A stretch of DNA of 16,037 nt from JALOOE01 sp964423545 (lineage in GTDB: Bacteria > Chloroflexota > Anaerolineae > CG2-30-64-16): NCBI GenBank assembly GCA_964423545.1, contig CAYRFV010000116.1, positions 1 through 16,037 on the forward strand, in the 5' to 3' direction. Each line of letters opens with the position of its first letter. Within the stretch, counting starts at the first letter, position 1. The notes under the pieces were generated by a model, which saw only the letters and a program-made list of their open reading frames with translations, had not been told where the DNA came from and made no database searches. This document shows, in pieces, positions 7,862-15,345 of the stretch. The translations under genes and the position numbers were made by a program.

Positions 7862-9676
7862 TCAGGCCGCGCCTGAGTTGGGCATGCCCAGCCGCGGGAG
7901 CAGCTCAAGGTGCAACTTGTCGCTGCATACCCCACACGCAGCGCAGTGCACTGCGTCCGGCGGATGCACTGCGTCCAGCGGATGCACTGCGTCCGGCGGA
8001 CGCACTGCGTCTGGCGGACGCACTGCGTCTGGCGGACACCGATGGCCTAGCTGCTCAGCCAGTGATAGCCGCCGCTCATGGCGATGGAAGCTCGGTGTGA
8101 CGCCTCCTTGCACCACGTCCCACGGTTGCACGCTCCCCGGAGTGCGCGCGCCGGTGAATTCACTTGCCGACAGACCATGACGCGCCAGGGCGTCGTGGAA
8201 CGTGCGCAGGCTGCGCTGTCGGGCACCCAGCAGCACGGCGGCCAGGCGTCGGTCGCCTCGCGCCAGGACGGCCTGGACCTCAGCCCACTGCGGCGACTCC
8301 GCATCTATAGCCACATGGTGCCGCGCCAGGGCTCGCCTGATCGTCGCCTGCCGCGCCTGAAGAATCTTGACCGGAGTCATGGTTTCCCACTGGAACGGCG
8401 TGTGCGGCTTGGGTACGTACGGTGTGGCGTTGATGGCGATGTTGCGCCGAAAGATCGTCTTTGCCTTCAGTGTGAAATCGATGATGCCCTGGACGTCATC
8501 GTCCGTCTCGGTGGGGTGACCGACCATAAAGTAGAGCTTAAGGGCCGGAAAGCCAAACTGCTGGGCCAGATCGACGGCAGACAGCAGATCGTCCTCGGTT
8601 TGGCTTTTGCTGATCACCCGGCGCAGCCGTTCGGTGCCTGCCTCGGGAGCGATGGTCAGCGTCTGCGCTCCGCTGGCAGCCAACGCCCTTACCAGAGGCA
8701 CACTGATCGGGTCAGTGCGCATGGAGCTGACACTGATTCTGGCGCCCATGGCCTGCAGTTCAGCGGCCAGGTCGTCGATGCGCGAATGATCGGACACCGC
8801 GGCCGAAACCAGCCCGATGCCGGGCTGGTGGCCGCCTGTCGGCCCTCCATGTGCGTACACCGGCAGCCGGCGCGCCAGCGCTGTCCGCGCCCAATCGAGA
8901 ATGCGTTCGAGCGGCTGCTCGCGCGGCGGCCGGTAGACGTACCCCGCCAGACAGAACCGGCAGCCGCGACCGCAGCCGCGCGCGATCTCGATCAGGTGCA
9001 TCTGCCCAAACTCGCTGTCGGGCGTGTACAGGCACGACACCGGCTCGGTTTTCGCCATGTCCGCCACCCAGAGACGCTCGACCTGCCGAGTCACGCCGCT
9101 TAAGCCACCATATCTCTCGGGCACATAGACGCCGGGCAGGCCATCCAGCGCGTCGAGCAGGCGCTCGCGCTCGTCTCCGATGCCATCGCGCAGGGCATCG
9201 ATCAGCTGGGGCAGCAGCTCCTCGACCTCACCGATCACGATGGCGTCAAACAGCGGCGCCATCGGTTCCGGGTTCGCTGAGACCCCTGGCCCACCGGCAA
9301 TCAGGAACGGCCGGTGCTTATCGTCGTGTCTGACCCCGGCCCGCTGCAACATCGACGCAACGTTGAAGTAATCCATCTCGAACGAGATGGTGAACGCCCA
9401 CACGGCGAACTCAGCCACGGGCGTCTGCGACTCCAGCGTCACCAGCGGCTCGCCCGCAGGCCGCGCTTCATCCCAGAACACGCGCTCGCAAACCACGTCG
9501 GGCTCGGCGTTGAGCAAGCGATAGAGGATCTGCAGCGCAAGGCTCGCCATCCCGACGGAGTAGCGGTTCGGGTAAGCTAACGCCACCGTAAGCCGACCAC
9601 CGTGGTCTTTGTGAATCGTGCCGGTCTCGCGGCTGAGCACCGCCTTTGCGGCGGCGGCTTGCTTCCAGGTTGGCAT
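7862..9676 (-). CDS. TIGR03960-like radical SAM protein with B12-binding-like N-domain
   Basis: The protein has 604 residues. Residues about 25-190 form a cobalamin-binding-like Rossmann domain (LAYPNRYSVGMASLALQ, then DAIVIGEVEELLPQL). The radical SAM domain begins with the cluster-binding motif C235-GRG-C239-RF-C242 and continues with SVSSMRTDPIS, TIAPEAGTERLR and LKLYFMVGHPTETDDD. A C-terminal Cys cluster is C578-AA-C581-GV-C584. This layout matches the TIGR03960 family, whose members are often encoded with, or fused to, a DUF2344 protein; none is seen here. The substrate is unknown. Between residues about 548 and 577 an in-frame repeat of the type DAV-R/H-PP sits just before the Cys cluster and is probably an expanded linker. 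The ATG is 1 bp from the YdcF stop with no clear Shine-Dalgarno, so translation is probably coupled. Confidence 0.9.
   Translation of the reverse strand: MPTWKQAAAAKAVLSRETGTIHKDHGGRLTVALAYPNRYSVGMASLALQILYRLLNAEPDVVCERVFWDEARPAGEPLVTLESQTPVAEFAVWAFTISFEMDYFNVASMLQRAGVRHDDKHRPFLIAGGPGVSANPEPMAPLFDAIVIGEVEELLPQLIDALRDGIGDERERLLDALDGLPGVYVPERYGGLSGVTRQVERLWVADMAKTEPVSCLYTPDSEFGQMHLIEIARGCGRGCRFCLAGYVYRPPREQPLERILDWARTALARRLPVYAHGGPTGGHQPGIGLVSAAVSDHSRIDDLAAELQAMGARISVSSMRTDPISVPLVRALAASGAQTLTIAPEAGTERLRRVISKSQTEDDLLSAVDLAQQFGFPALKLYFMVGHPTETDDDVQGIIDFTLKAKTIFRRNIAINATPYVPKPHTPFQWETMTPVKILQARQATIRRALARHHVAIDAESPQWAEVQAVLARGDRRLAAVLLGARQRSLRTFHDALARHGLSASEFTGARTPGSVQPWDVVQGGVTPSFHRHERRLSLAEQLGHRCPPDAVRPPDAVRPPDAVHPLDAVHPPDAVHCAACGVCSDKLHLELLPRLGMPNSGAA
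7942..7955. repeat. Perfect 14-bp palindrome at the edge of the 18-bp repeat array
   Basis: CGCAGTGCACTGCG reads the same on both strands. It spans the junction between the His-Cys codons of the Cys cluster and the first repeat unit, so one half (GCACTGCG) is also the start of each 18-bp unit. Confidence 0.7.
7948..8037 (-). repeat. Five tandem 18-bp repeats inside the radical SAM gene
   Basis: Units lie at 7948-7965, 7966-7983, 7984-8001, 8002-8019 and 8020-8037. On the plus strand each reads GCACTGCGTC followed by C/T, A/G, GCGGA and T/C. Being a multiple of three, the array keeps the reading frame and encodes the hexapeptide Asp-Ala-Val-His/Arg-Pro-Pro (one unit has Leu in place of a Pro). 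Only a few third-position and transition differences separate the units, so the expansion is recent. It lies directly before the C-terminal Cys cluster. Confidence 0.9.
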
Positions 9677-9677
9677 A

Positions 9678-10346
9678 CTACAACAGCCCGTGACTCAATT
9701 CCTGCAACTGCCATTTCAGGCTGGCCGGCAGCCAGCCCCAGCTCTCCATTTGCGTGGCGATGATCGCGCCGGCCTCACGGGCCATATAGAACAGACGCAA
9801 CGGCCAATCGATGCGATGCACCTGCGTCGAGGTCGGGCTGGTCGTGGCGTCTACGCCCTCACGCTCGAATAACCAGCGCGACCGGAACAGGTGCAGGGGG
9901 TGGCTCACCAGGACCGCAGTGTGCCAATCGTGTGCAGCCATCACGCCAGCCGCCGCATGTGCATCCTCCGCGGTGTTCGTCGTGCCGTCGGCCAGCAGGA
10001 TCCGATCAGCTGGCACCCCCTGTTGGATCGCCGTGCGGCGGCACACCGCCGCCGCCGACAGCCGCTCATTCTTGAAGCCGCCGGTGCAGATGATGTACGG
10101 CGCTGCGCCCGCTCTCCATACCTCGACAGCGTGCGCAATGCGGCTCGCCAGGTCCGAACTCGGCCGGCCATCCGGCTCCACGCGCGCGCCGAGCACCACG
10201 ATCACATCCGCATGGCGCGCGTCGTCGCGCTGGCCCAGCCGGTCCACCTGCCAGGCGAGTAGGGCAAAGCCGAGCAGAGCGACGAACATCCCCAGGACGA
10301 GTGCGAGCGCCACGACGCGCGCCACCCGACCACCCATTCGCTTCAT
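9678..10346 (-). CDS. DUF218/YdcF family membrane-anchored protein
   Basis: This is a 222-residue protein with one N-terminal membrane segment (about residues 12-33) and a DUF218 domain (ElyC/SanA/YdcF superfamily). It has the expected order of family motifs: DVIVVLGARVEPDGRPS with a downstream Arg (SRIAHAVE), the TGG of YIICTGGFKNE, NTAEDAHAA, and SHPLHLFRSRWLFE near the C-terminus. Relatives are linked to envelope processes such as vancomycin sensitivity and lipid-carrier metabolism, but the reaction is not established. The stop is 1 bp from the radical SAM start. The ATG at 10346 lies only a few bases below a TATAAT box and lacks a Shine-Dalgarno, which suggests leaderless translation. The second ATG, three codons in, is an alternative start. 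Confidence 0.88.
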   Translation of the reverse strand: MKRMGGRVARVVALALVLGMFVALLGFALLAWQVDRLGQRDDARHADVIVVLGARVEPDGRPSSDLASRIAHAVEVWRAGAAPYIICTGGFKNERLSAAAVCRRTAIQQGVPADRILLADGTTNTAEDAHAAAGVMAAHDWHTAVLVSHPLHLFRSRWLFEREGVDATTSPTSTQVHRIDWPLRLFYMAREAGAIIATQMESWGWLPASLKWQLQELSHGLL

Positions 10347-10354
10347 GGGCGATG

Positions 10355-10360
10355 ATTATA
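10355..10360 (-). promoter_or_regulatory. Extended -10 promoter for ydcF-like gene
   Basis: On the minus strand the bases read TGGTATAAT: a perfect TATAAT with the TGn extension. No good -35 is present at 16-18 bp spacing (GGTCTC lies at 17). Transcription should start at about 10348, within about three bases of the ATG at 10346, giving a leaderless mRNA. It stands in the 143-bp gap after the upstream lipoprotein gene. Confidence 0.65.
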
Positions 10361-10472
10361 CCACAGGAGGCGAAAAAGAGACCTGCGCGGCCAGTCATGT
10401 CAGCTTCCCATTGGCTGGCGGCGCAGGCCTCGTCGGAAGTGCTCGGAGCGGGTGAGAGTGCGCGCTGTCTAT

Positions 10473-10486
10473 GCAACACCCGTTGC
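10473..10486 (-). terminator. Small hairpin just after the unknown lipoprotein gene
   Basis: GCAAC and GTTGC pair around a 4-nt loop, beginning 4 nt after the TAA at 10490. The stem is short and no T-run follows, so a termination role is weakly supported. It does mark the only sizeable gap between the cytochrome/lipoprotein pair and the next promoter. Confidence 0.25.
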
Positions 10487-10489
10487 CGG

Positions 10490-11017
10490 TTACTCGAACT
10501 CCGGGAACGTGCTCTGATGCAGCTCGCGCAGCAGGGCGTTGAATGCCACGCCGATAGGATACAGGCAGCTCGCGCGATCGCGCCCGCCCAGCTTCCACTC
10601 CAGCGCCGACATGTATGCCGCGCCGTAGACCAGACGCCCCTGCCATTCATCGCCGTACAGAATCACAAAGTCGGAGGGGACCGTGGCCGGTTTCAGCACG
10701 TAGTTGATCTGGTTGAGGATCCCGATCTTGCGATTCTCGTTATAGACGTTGCAGCGCTCGATGGCGGCAAGGAGTTCCTGGTACGGACGCGACGCATTCT
10801 CGGCCAGAGGGGGCTGCTTTGGCAGGGCCGTCAGCGTGGCCTTAATGCCAGGAATCGGCGTGAGAGTCGGCACTGCCACGGCCGTTCCTGCCGGCGTCGG
10901 CGTGTGAGCGATGGCAGTTGGGGCGGGGGGTGCGCCGCAACTTGCCGCCACGACCGCCAGGGCCATGCCGGCAAGAGCCAGCCAAACCGGTGCAGGAGCA
11001 CGAGGGAGCCAATCCAT
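10490..11017 (-). CDS. Lipoprotein of unknown function
   Basis: The product is 175 residues and I do not recognise its family. It has a hydrophobic signal segment ending in the lipobox VAASC, then a Pro/Thr-rich spacer (TPTPAG, PTLTPIPG). A mostly alpha/beta domain of about 110 residues follows. Visible features are RPYQELLAAIERCNVYNENR, GILNQINYVLKP, FVILYGDEWQGRLVYGAAY and a second Cys in RASCLYP. These two Cys could pair outside the membrane. The ATG at 11017 shares one base with the cytochrome stop (TGATG); a GTG one codon earlier at 11020 is equally possible. The overlap means it is co-translated with the lipid-anchored cytochrome, so a role with that cytochrome at the outer face of the membrane is a reasonable inference, not a demonstrated one. 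Confidence 0.8.
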   Translation of the reverse strand: MDWLPRAPAPVWLALAGMALAVVAASCGAPPAPTAIAHTPTPAGTAVAVPTLTPIPGIKATLTALPKQPPLAENASRPYQELLAAIERCNVYNENRKIGILNQINYVLKPATVPSDFVILYGDEWQGRLVYGAAYMSALEWKLGGRDRASCLYPIGVAFNALLRELHQSTFPEFE

Positions 11018-11460
11018 CACTTTGTCTGCAGCGAGCGAACGTAAGCGAACAGGTTCTCCATGCCGCTCGGGCTGATCTGCGAGGGCCCGAAGAGGTGCTC
11101 GTTGCCCAACCGGCCCTTGGCGCCCGTGCGCAGAAGATCATCGAACTCGCCGGCAGGCAGGGTCCATGTGGCGATGCCCTTGCCTTTGCCTTCGACCCCT
11201 TCGCCCCTGTCGCCGTGGCAGCCGGCGCACTTATTATCGTAAACCGTCTTGCCGGCTACGGGATCACCCTTGCTGGGCACATCGGCTGCGGGCGCCACAG
11301 CCTGCGGTGTGATCACGGTGGTGGCCTGGGCGAAAGCGCCCTGTGGGGTGGGAATACCTGGGACGGGTGTGCCGGGTGCACTCCCTCGTGCCCCGCCGCA
11401 AGCCGCCAAGAGGATCGACAAGACCAAAAGGAATGCGAGTCGTGGTCGGGTGTTGATCAT
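11017..11460 (-). CDS. Lipid-anchored c-type cytochrome
   Basis: This 147-residue electron carrier is exported and then anchored by lipid: signal segment, lipobox LAAC (Cys21), and a Pro/Thr/Ala-rich spacer to about residue 62. The single-haem domain follows. Haem attachment is C78-AG-C81-H82, preceded by GKTVYDNK. The only Met after the haem motif is Met134 in SPSGMENLFAYVRSL, so it is the likely second axial ligand. The domain is short, like small class I cytochromes (c6/c551-like). Its redox partner is unknown. The gene lies 22 bp after the fused permease and overlaps the next lipoprotein gene. The ribosome binding site is weak (GAGG), which again suggests operon coupling. No oxidase or reductase subunits are in the window. 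Confidence 0.9.
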   Translation of the reverse strand: MINTRPRLAFLLVLSILLAACGGARGSAPGTPVPGIPTPQGAFAQATTVITPQAVAPAADVPSKGDPVAGKTVYDNKCAGCHGDRGEGVEGKGKGIATWTLPAGEFDDLLRTGAKGRLGNEHLFGPSQISPSGMENLFAYVRSLQTK

Positions 11461-11482
11461 CGGTCTCTGCCTCGCTGTACCG

Positions 11483-13363
11483 TCACTCGAGAGTCAACTT
11501 CGGATCCAACGCGTCGCGCAGCCCATCGCCAAGAAACGAGAAACCCAACATGGTCAGCGCAATCAAAATCGTGGGGAACAAACCGATGTGCCAGTAGACG
11601 CGGATATAGGCGCCACTGACGCCTACCATCTTGCCCCAACTGGGCAGCGGATCGTTCACGCCGATCCCCAGGAAGCTCAGGCTCGCCTCGGCAAAGATGG
11701 CTGCGGGGATTCCGAAGCTCACCGCAACAATCAGGGGTGTCAACGCATTGGGCAGGATATGGCGAAAGATCACGCGGTTTTCGGTCGCACCGATGGCCCG
11801 GGCGGCGTCCACGAACTCCTTCTCGCGCAAGGTCAGGAACTGGGCACGCGCCAACCGCGTTGCACCGATCCAACTCGTCAGACCGAGCACAAAGATCACT
11901 TTCTCCAACCCTCCCCCCCAGACTGTAATCAGGAAGATGGCGAAGAGCAACGCTGGAAACGCGGTCATGATATCGACCACGCGCATGACGATGAAGTCGA
12001 ACGCGCCGCCGCGATACCCCGCGAAGGCGCCTAACGGAATGCCGATGCCGAACGCAATAACTTGAACCGCCAGGCCCACCATGAGCGACGTCCTCGCTCC
12101 GAAGATCAAGCGACTCAGGAAATCGCGGCCGACCTCATCATTGCCAAGGGGATGGTTGGGGTCAATGAACGGAAGCTGGAGCACTTTGGAGAAGTTGGCG
12201 ACGTCATAGCGGTAGGGTGCAAGCTGTTCCGCGAAGATCGCCAGGAAGAGAAAAAACGTCACCAACACCAGGCCAAACATCGCCAGGCGATTGCGTGAGA
12301 AGCGCCGCAAAGCGTCGCTCCACAAGGTTCGTTGCCGCCCAGACAGACTGGCTGCAGTCGCTTCCTCAAGCATACTCGTCGCTGCCATGCCGGTAGCCGC
12401 ATATCGCATCGTGCCGCCGAGACGCACCCGTGGATCGAGCAGGACATACAGCACGTCGGTGACGATATAAGTGATCCCCCAAAGGAGGGCAATGAGCAAC
12501 ATCAGCGCCATGATCATCGGGTAGTCGCGGTTGAAAGTGCTGGTGACGAAATACTTGCCCAGACCCGGTATGCGGAAGACGGCTTCGATGAAGATCGAGC
12601 CGGTGATGAGATCCGGAATGATGGGGCCAAGAGCGGTCACCATCGGGATGGCGGCATTCTTAAGCACGTGCCGCGTCAGAATGCGCCGATCGCGCAATCC
12701 CTTCGCCCGTGCGGTCCGAACATAGTCCGAGTTCAGAGCATCGACCATGCTGGCGCGGGTGTAGCGTGCGACGAGGGCCATCGGCAGCAAGGCATACGCC
12801 AGCACGGGCAAGATCCAATTCTTGGAGAAAACACCGGGGATGAGCCAGTCTCCCGGCTCGTTCCAGCCGCCCGACGGCAGCAGCCTGAGCCCATAGGCAA
12901 ACACCAGAATAAGCCACAGCGCCACCACGAAGTTGGGCAGCGTCGTGCCTAGCATCGACATGAACGTCACAGCCGTATCGATCCATGAGCCGCGACGATA
13001 GGCCGCAATCGTGCCCAGGAGGATGCCCACCCCGAATGCCAGCAGCACCGTCATGATGCCGACCTGAAATGTAGTGAACCAGGTCTTGCGAATCAGCGAC
13101 GTGACGGTCTCGGTCGGCACCTGGTAAGGAATGCCGAAGTCAAGGTGGAGCGCGCTCCACATGTACTTGAGATACTGCTTCCAGACCGGTTGGTCCAGAC
13201 CGTACTTCCGCATGATGTTCGCTTTGGCGGCATCGGGGAGACGTTGCTTGCCTTCATCGAACGGACCGCCAGGCACCGCGTGCATCAAGGTGAACGTAAT
13301 GACAGAGACGGCGAAGAGCACAAAGAGCAGCGATGCGATCCTGCCCAACAGATAGCGTGCCAT
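11483..13363 (-). CDS. Fused DppB-DppC type ABC transporter permease
   Basis: One 626-residue open frame carries both permease subunits of a peptide/nickel-type importer. Residues 1-318 are DppB/OppB-like: the MARYLLGRI start, an ITFTLMHAVPGGPFD loop, the ATPase-docking (EAA-type) loop around 212-235 (DYVRTARAKGL) and the usual end LLDPRVRLGG. Residues from about 345 are DppC/OppC-like: RRFSRNRLAMFG, HPLGNDEVGRDFLSRLIFGAR, a second EAA-type loop around 516-539 (EFVDAARAIGA), SLSFLGIGVNDPLPSWG and LRDALDPKLTLE. The joining segment (about 317-344) is Ala/Thr-rich. Normally a stop and a new start fall here. Met319 and Met326 could be internal starts but lack a clear Shine-Dalgarno. The ATG at 13363 is preferred (AAGGG upstream) over a TTG at 13378. 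The binding protein gene precedes it; no DppD/DppF ATPase gene follows. Confidence 0.93.
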   Translation of the reverse strand: MARYLLGRIASLLFVLFAVSVITFTLMHAVPGGPFDEGKQRLPDAAKANIMRKYGLDQPVWKQYLKYMWSALHLDFGIPYQVPTETVTSLIRKTWFTTFQVGIMTVLLAFGVGILLGTIAAYRRGSWIDTAVTFMSMLGTTLPNFVVALWLILVFAYGLRLLPSGGWNEPGDWLIPGVFSKNWILPVLAYALLPMALVARYTRASMVDALNSDYVRTARAKGLRDRRILTRHVLKNAAIPMVTALGPIIPDLITGSIFIEAVFRIPGLGKYFVTSTFNRDYPMIMALMLLIALLWGITYIVTDVLYVLLDPRVRLGGTMRYAATGMAATSMLEEATAASLSGRQRTLWSDALRRFSRNRLAMFGLVLVTFFLFLAIFAEQLAPYRYDVANFSKVLQLPFIDPNHPLGNDEVGRDFLSRLIFGARTSLMVGLAVQVIAFGIGIPLGAFAGYRGGAFDFIVMRVVDIMTAFPALLFAIFLITVWGGGLEKVIFVLGLTSWIGATRLARAQFLTLREKEFVDAARAIGATENRVIFRHILPNALTPLIVAVSFGIPAAIFAEASLSFLGIGVNDPLPSWGKMVGVSGAYIRVYWHIGLFPTILIALTMLGFSFLGDGLRDALDPKLTLE

Positions 13364-13401
13364 GCAACACCCTTGCAATAAGGCGGCGGAACGAGAGCGA
13401 T

Positions 13402-13436
13402 GGCGAGCCGGGCGCCGGCAAGACGCCCGGCTCGCC
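13402..13436 (-). terminator. Perfect 13-bp-stem hairpin between binding protein and permease genes
   Basis: GGCGAGCCGGGCG (13402-13414) and its exact reverse complement (13424-13436) flank a 9-nt loop. It starts 11 nt after the binding-protein stop and ends before the permease start. No T-run follows. Such hairpins between a binding-protein gene and its permease commonly cause partial termination or protect the upstream mRNA 3' end, so that binding protein is made in excess. That role is inferred from position and known ABC operons. Confidence 0.6.
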
Positions 13437-13446
13437 GGATCAGAGA

Positions 13447-15345
13447 CTACTTATTGCGGTAGGTCTTGACGTTTGCCACGTCCTTCGAAACATAGAAGTC
13501 GCCCCAGCACCAGTCATTGCCCCAGTGCCAGGCCGAGATGCCCAGAGAATCGGGCTTACGGAAGCAGTCACCCATGATGTACGGCTGGAACAGATCACCC
13601 AACCAGCGGTGATCGATGAAGACGCCGCCGACATCATCCACCAGGATCTTCTCGGCGTCCATGAACATCTGGTTGCGCTTGGCCGGATCGCCGGTCATGC
13701 TGCTTGCCTCCTTGACCATGCTGTCGAACTTGTCGTTCTTCCAGGAATGGCGACCAGACGAAAGCCAGATGCCGAGCATGTTCGACGGATCCAGGTAGTC
13801 CATGCCGTAGGAGATTGCGCCAAAGGTCAGCTTGGTGGGCTTGGCATTCAGGGCATCCATGTAGACCTTGTAGTCCTTGTTGGACACCTCGATTTGCACA
13901 CCGAGGCAGCTCGAAATCGAGGCCGCCACCGCCTGGAACACCGCCTGCCAGGCCGCGCCCTCATTGCGCAGCCACATCTCCAGCTTGGGGAAGCCCTTGC
14001 CGTCCGGGTATCCGGCCTTGGCCAGCAGTTCCTTGGCTGCCTTGCAGTCGTAACTCTGCAACTCCTTGAGCTTGCCTGCCTTGTCGGAGGCAGGGAAGCC
14101 CGGCATGAGGAAAGAGTAGGCCGGCATGCCCTTGATCGGGGTCAGCACGTTCTTGACGATCGCCTCCCGATCAACCGCCTTGGCGAACGCCTTGCGCACA
14201 TTGATGTCGTTGAAGGGTTTGTTGTACGTATCCATCACCAGGTAGTCGGTGCGGAAATCGCCGAAGTGCGGGAAGTAGTTCTTCGACAGCACCGGATCCT
14301 TCTGGATGATGTCCATGTCAGCCGGGCTGATCCACTCGTAGCCGAGATGATCGATTTCCCGGTTCTGGAATGCAGCGAAGGCGGTGCTCATATCCATGTA
14401 CTGAACCGTTACCTTCTGCAGCTTCGGCGGTCGGAAGCCCTTGTACTTGTCGTTAGCGACCAGCTCGATGGTCTTGCCCGGCTCCAACTTGCTCAGTTTG
14501 AACGGTCCGGCCGACAGGCTGGTCTCCACCTTGCTGTTGTAGAGCGGCCCGTACTTCGCCATCTGGTTCTTGGAGAGCGCGAAGCCGAACTGCATCATGG
14601 CAGGGAAGGCCGGCCACGGCACCTTGGTCGTGAACTGCAAGGTGTAGTCGTCGACCGCCTTGACGCCGAGCTCGGTCACGGGCTTCTCATTGGCCACGAT
14701 CTCATCCCAATTCTTCAGCACTCCCGCATAGAACCAGGCGAAGTCCCAGGCATGCTTCGGGTCGGGCAGATACTGGAAGGTGGCAACCCAGTCGTGCGCC
14801 GTCACTGGCGTGCCGTCCGACCACTGCAAGCCTTTCTTGATGTAGAAAGTCCAGGTCAGGCCATCTTTTGAGACTTCCCACTTCTCGGCCGAGTTGGGGA
14901 TGACGTTGAAGTCCTTATCCAGGTTGACCAACTGATCCTGGAACAGATCAGAGGCGCAGAAACGCTGATAGACCTGCACCTGGAAGTCGAATGTGATGTG
15001 GTTGCCCTTGATGTCGCACGGTTCGACCCACGTCTGCATGTTGTACGGCGCGGCGTCGGCGGGCAGCTTGGCGCCAAGGACCGTCGTGTCGCCGCCCGCG
15101 GCCGCAGGAGCCGCAGTCGGAGCAGGGGCTTTGGTGGCAGGAGCGGCGGTCGGAGCGGGCGCTTTCGTCGGTTCAGGCGCTTTGGTCGGTTCAGGCGCCT
15201 TCGTCGGTTCAGGCGCTTTGGTGGGCTCGGCAGCTTTGGGGGCCGCAGTGGGCGGCGCAGGGGTAGCCGCAGGGGCGCATGCACTGAGCACCATGCTCAG
15301 TGCAACGATCAAGCTGAGCACGATCCACTGGCGATTGCCGGACAT
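13447..15345 (-). CDS. ABC transporter substrate-binding lipoprotein, family 5 (peptide/nickel type)
   Basis: The product is 632 residues, the extracellular receptor of the importer. The ATG at 15345 is set by a perfect AAAGGAGGG and by the lipoprotein signal ending in LSAC (Cys23); the open frame extends 98 codons further upstream but has no such support. Residues 24-84 form an Ala/Pro/Thr-rich tether including four EPTKAP units. The SBP_bac_5 domain follows, with VTAHDWVATFQYL, SAGPFKLSKLEPGK, the family hinge region FNDINVRKAFAKAVDREAIV and AKELLAKAGYPDGKGFP. Six further Cys (in CDIKG, FCASD, YDCKA, SSCLG, GDCFR and DWCWG) may form disulfides outside the cell. Ligand type cannot be told; peptides, other small solutes or nickel are all handled by this family. 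The fused permease follows after an 83-bp gap with a hairpin. Confidence 0.94.
   Translation of the reverse strand: MSGNRQWIVLSLIVALSMVLSACAPAATPAPPTAAPKAAEPTKAPEPTKAPEPTKAPEPTKAPAPTAAPATKAPAPTAAPAAAGGDTTVLGAKLPADAAPYNMQTWVEPCDIKGNHITFDFQVQVYQRFCASDLFQDQLVNLDKDFNVIPNSAEKWEVSKDGLTWTFYIKKGLQWSDGTPVTAHDWVATFQYLPDPKHAWDFAWFYAGVLKNWDEIVANEKPVTELGVKAVDDYTLQFTTKVPWPAFPAMMQFGFALSKNQMAKYGPLYNSKVETSLSAGPFKLSKLEPGKTIELVANDKYKGFRPPKLQKVTVQYMDMSTAFAAFQNREIDHLGYEWISPADMDIIQKDPVLSKNYFPHFGDFRTDYLVMDTYNKPFNDINVRKAFAKAVDREAIVKNVLTPIKGMPAYSFLMPGFPASDKAGKLKELQSYDCKAAKELLAKAGYPDGKGFPKLEMWLRNEGAAWQAVFQAVAASISSCLGVQIEVSNKDYKVYMDALNAKPTKLTFGAISYGMDYLDPSNMLGIWLSSGRHSWKNDKFDSMVKEASSMTGDPAKRNQMFMDAEKILVDDVGGVFIDHRWLGDLFQPYIMGDCFRKPDSLGISAWHWGNDWCWGDFYVSKDVANVKTYRNK
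15157..15228 (-). repeat. Four in-frame 18-bp repeats in the binding-protein tether
   Basis: The array encodes Glu-Pro-Thr-Lys-Ala-Pro four times (residues 40-63), with synonymous changes between units. It sits in the flexible tether between the lipid-anchored Cys and the folded domain, where length variation should be tolerated. Confidence 0.85.

Noticed and set aside
13333..14871. A 512-codon plus-strand open frame opposite the binding protein and permease
   Set aside because: Antisense shadow of two confidently identified genes; no domain or ribosome binding site.
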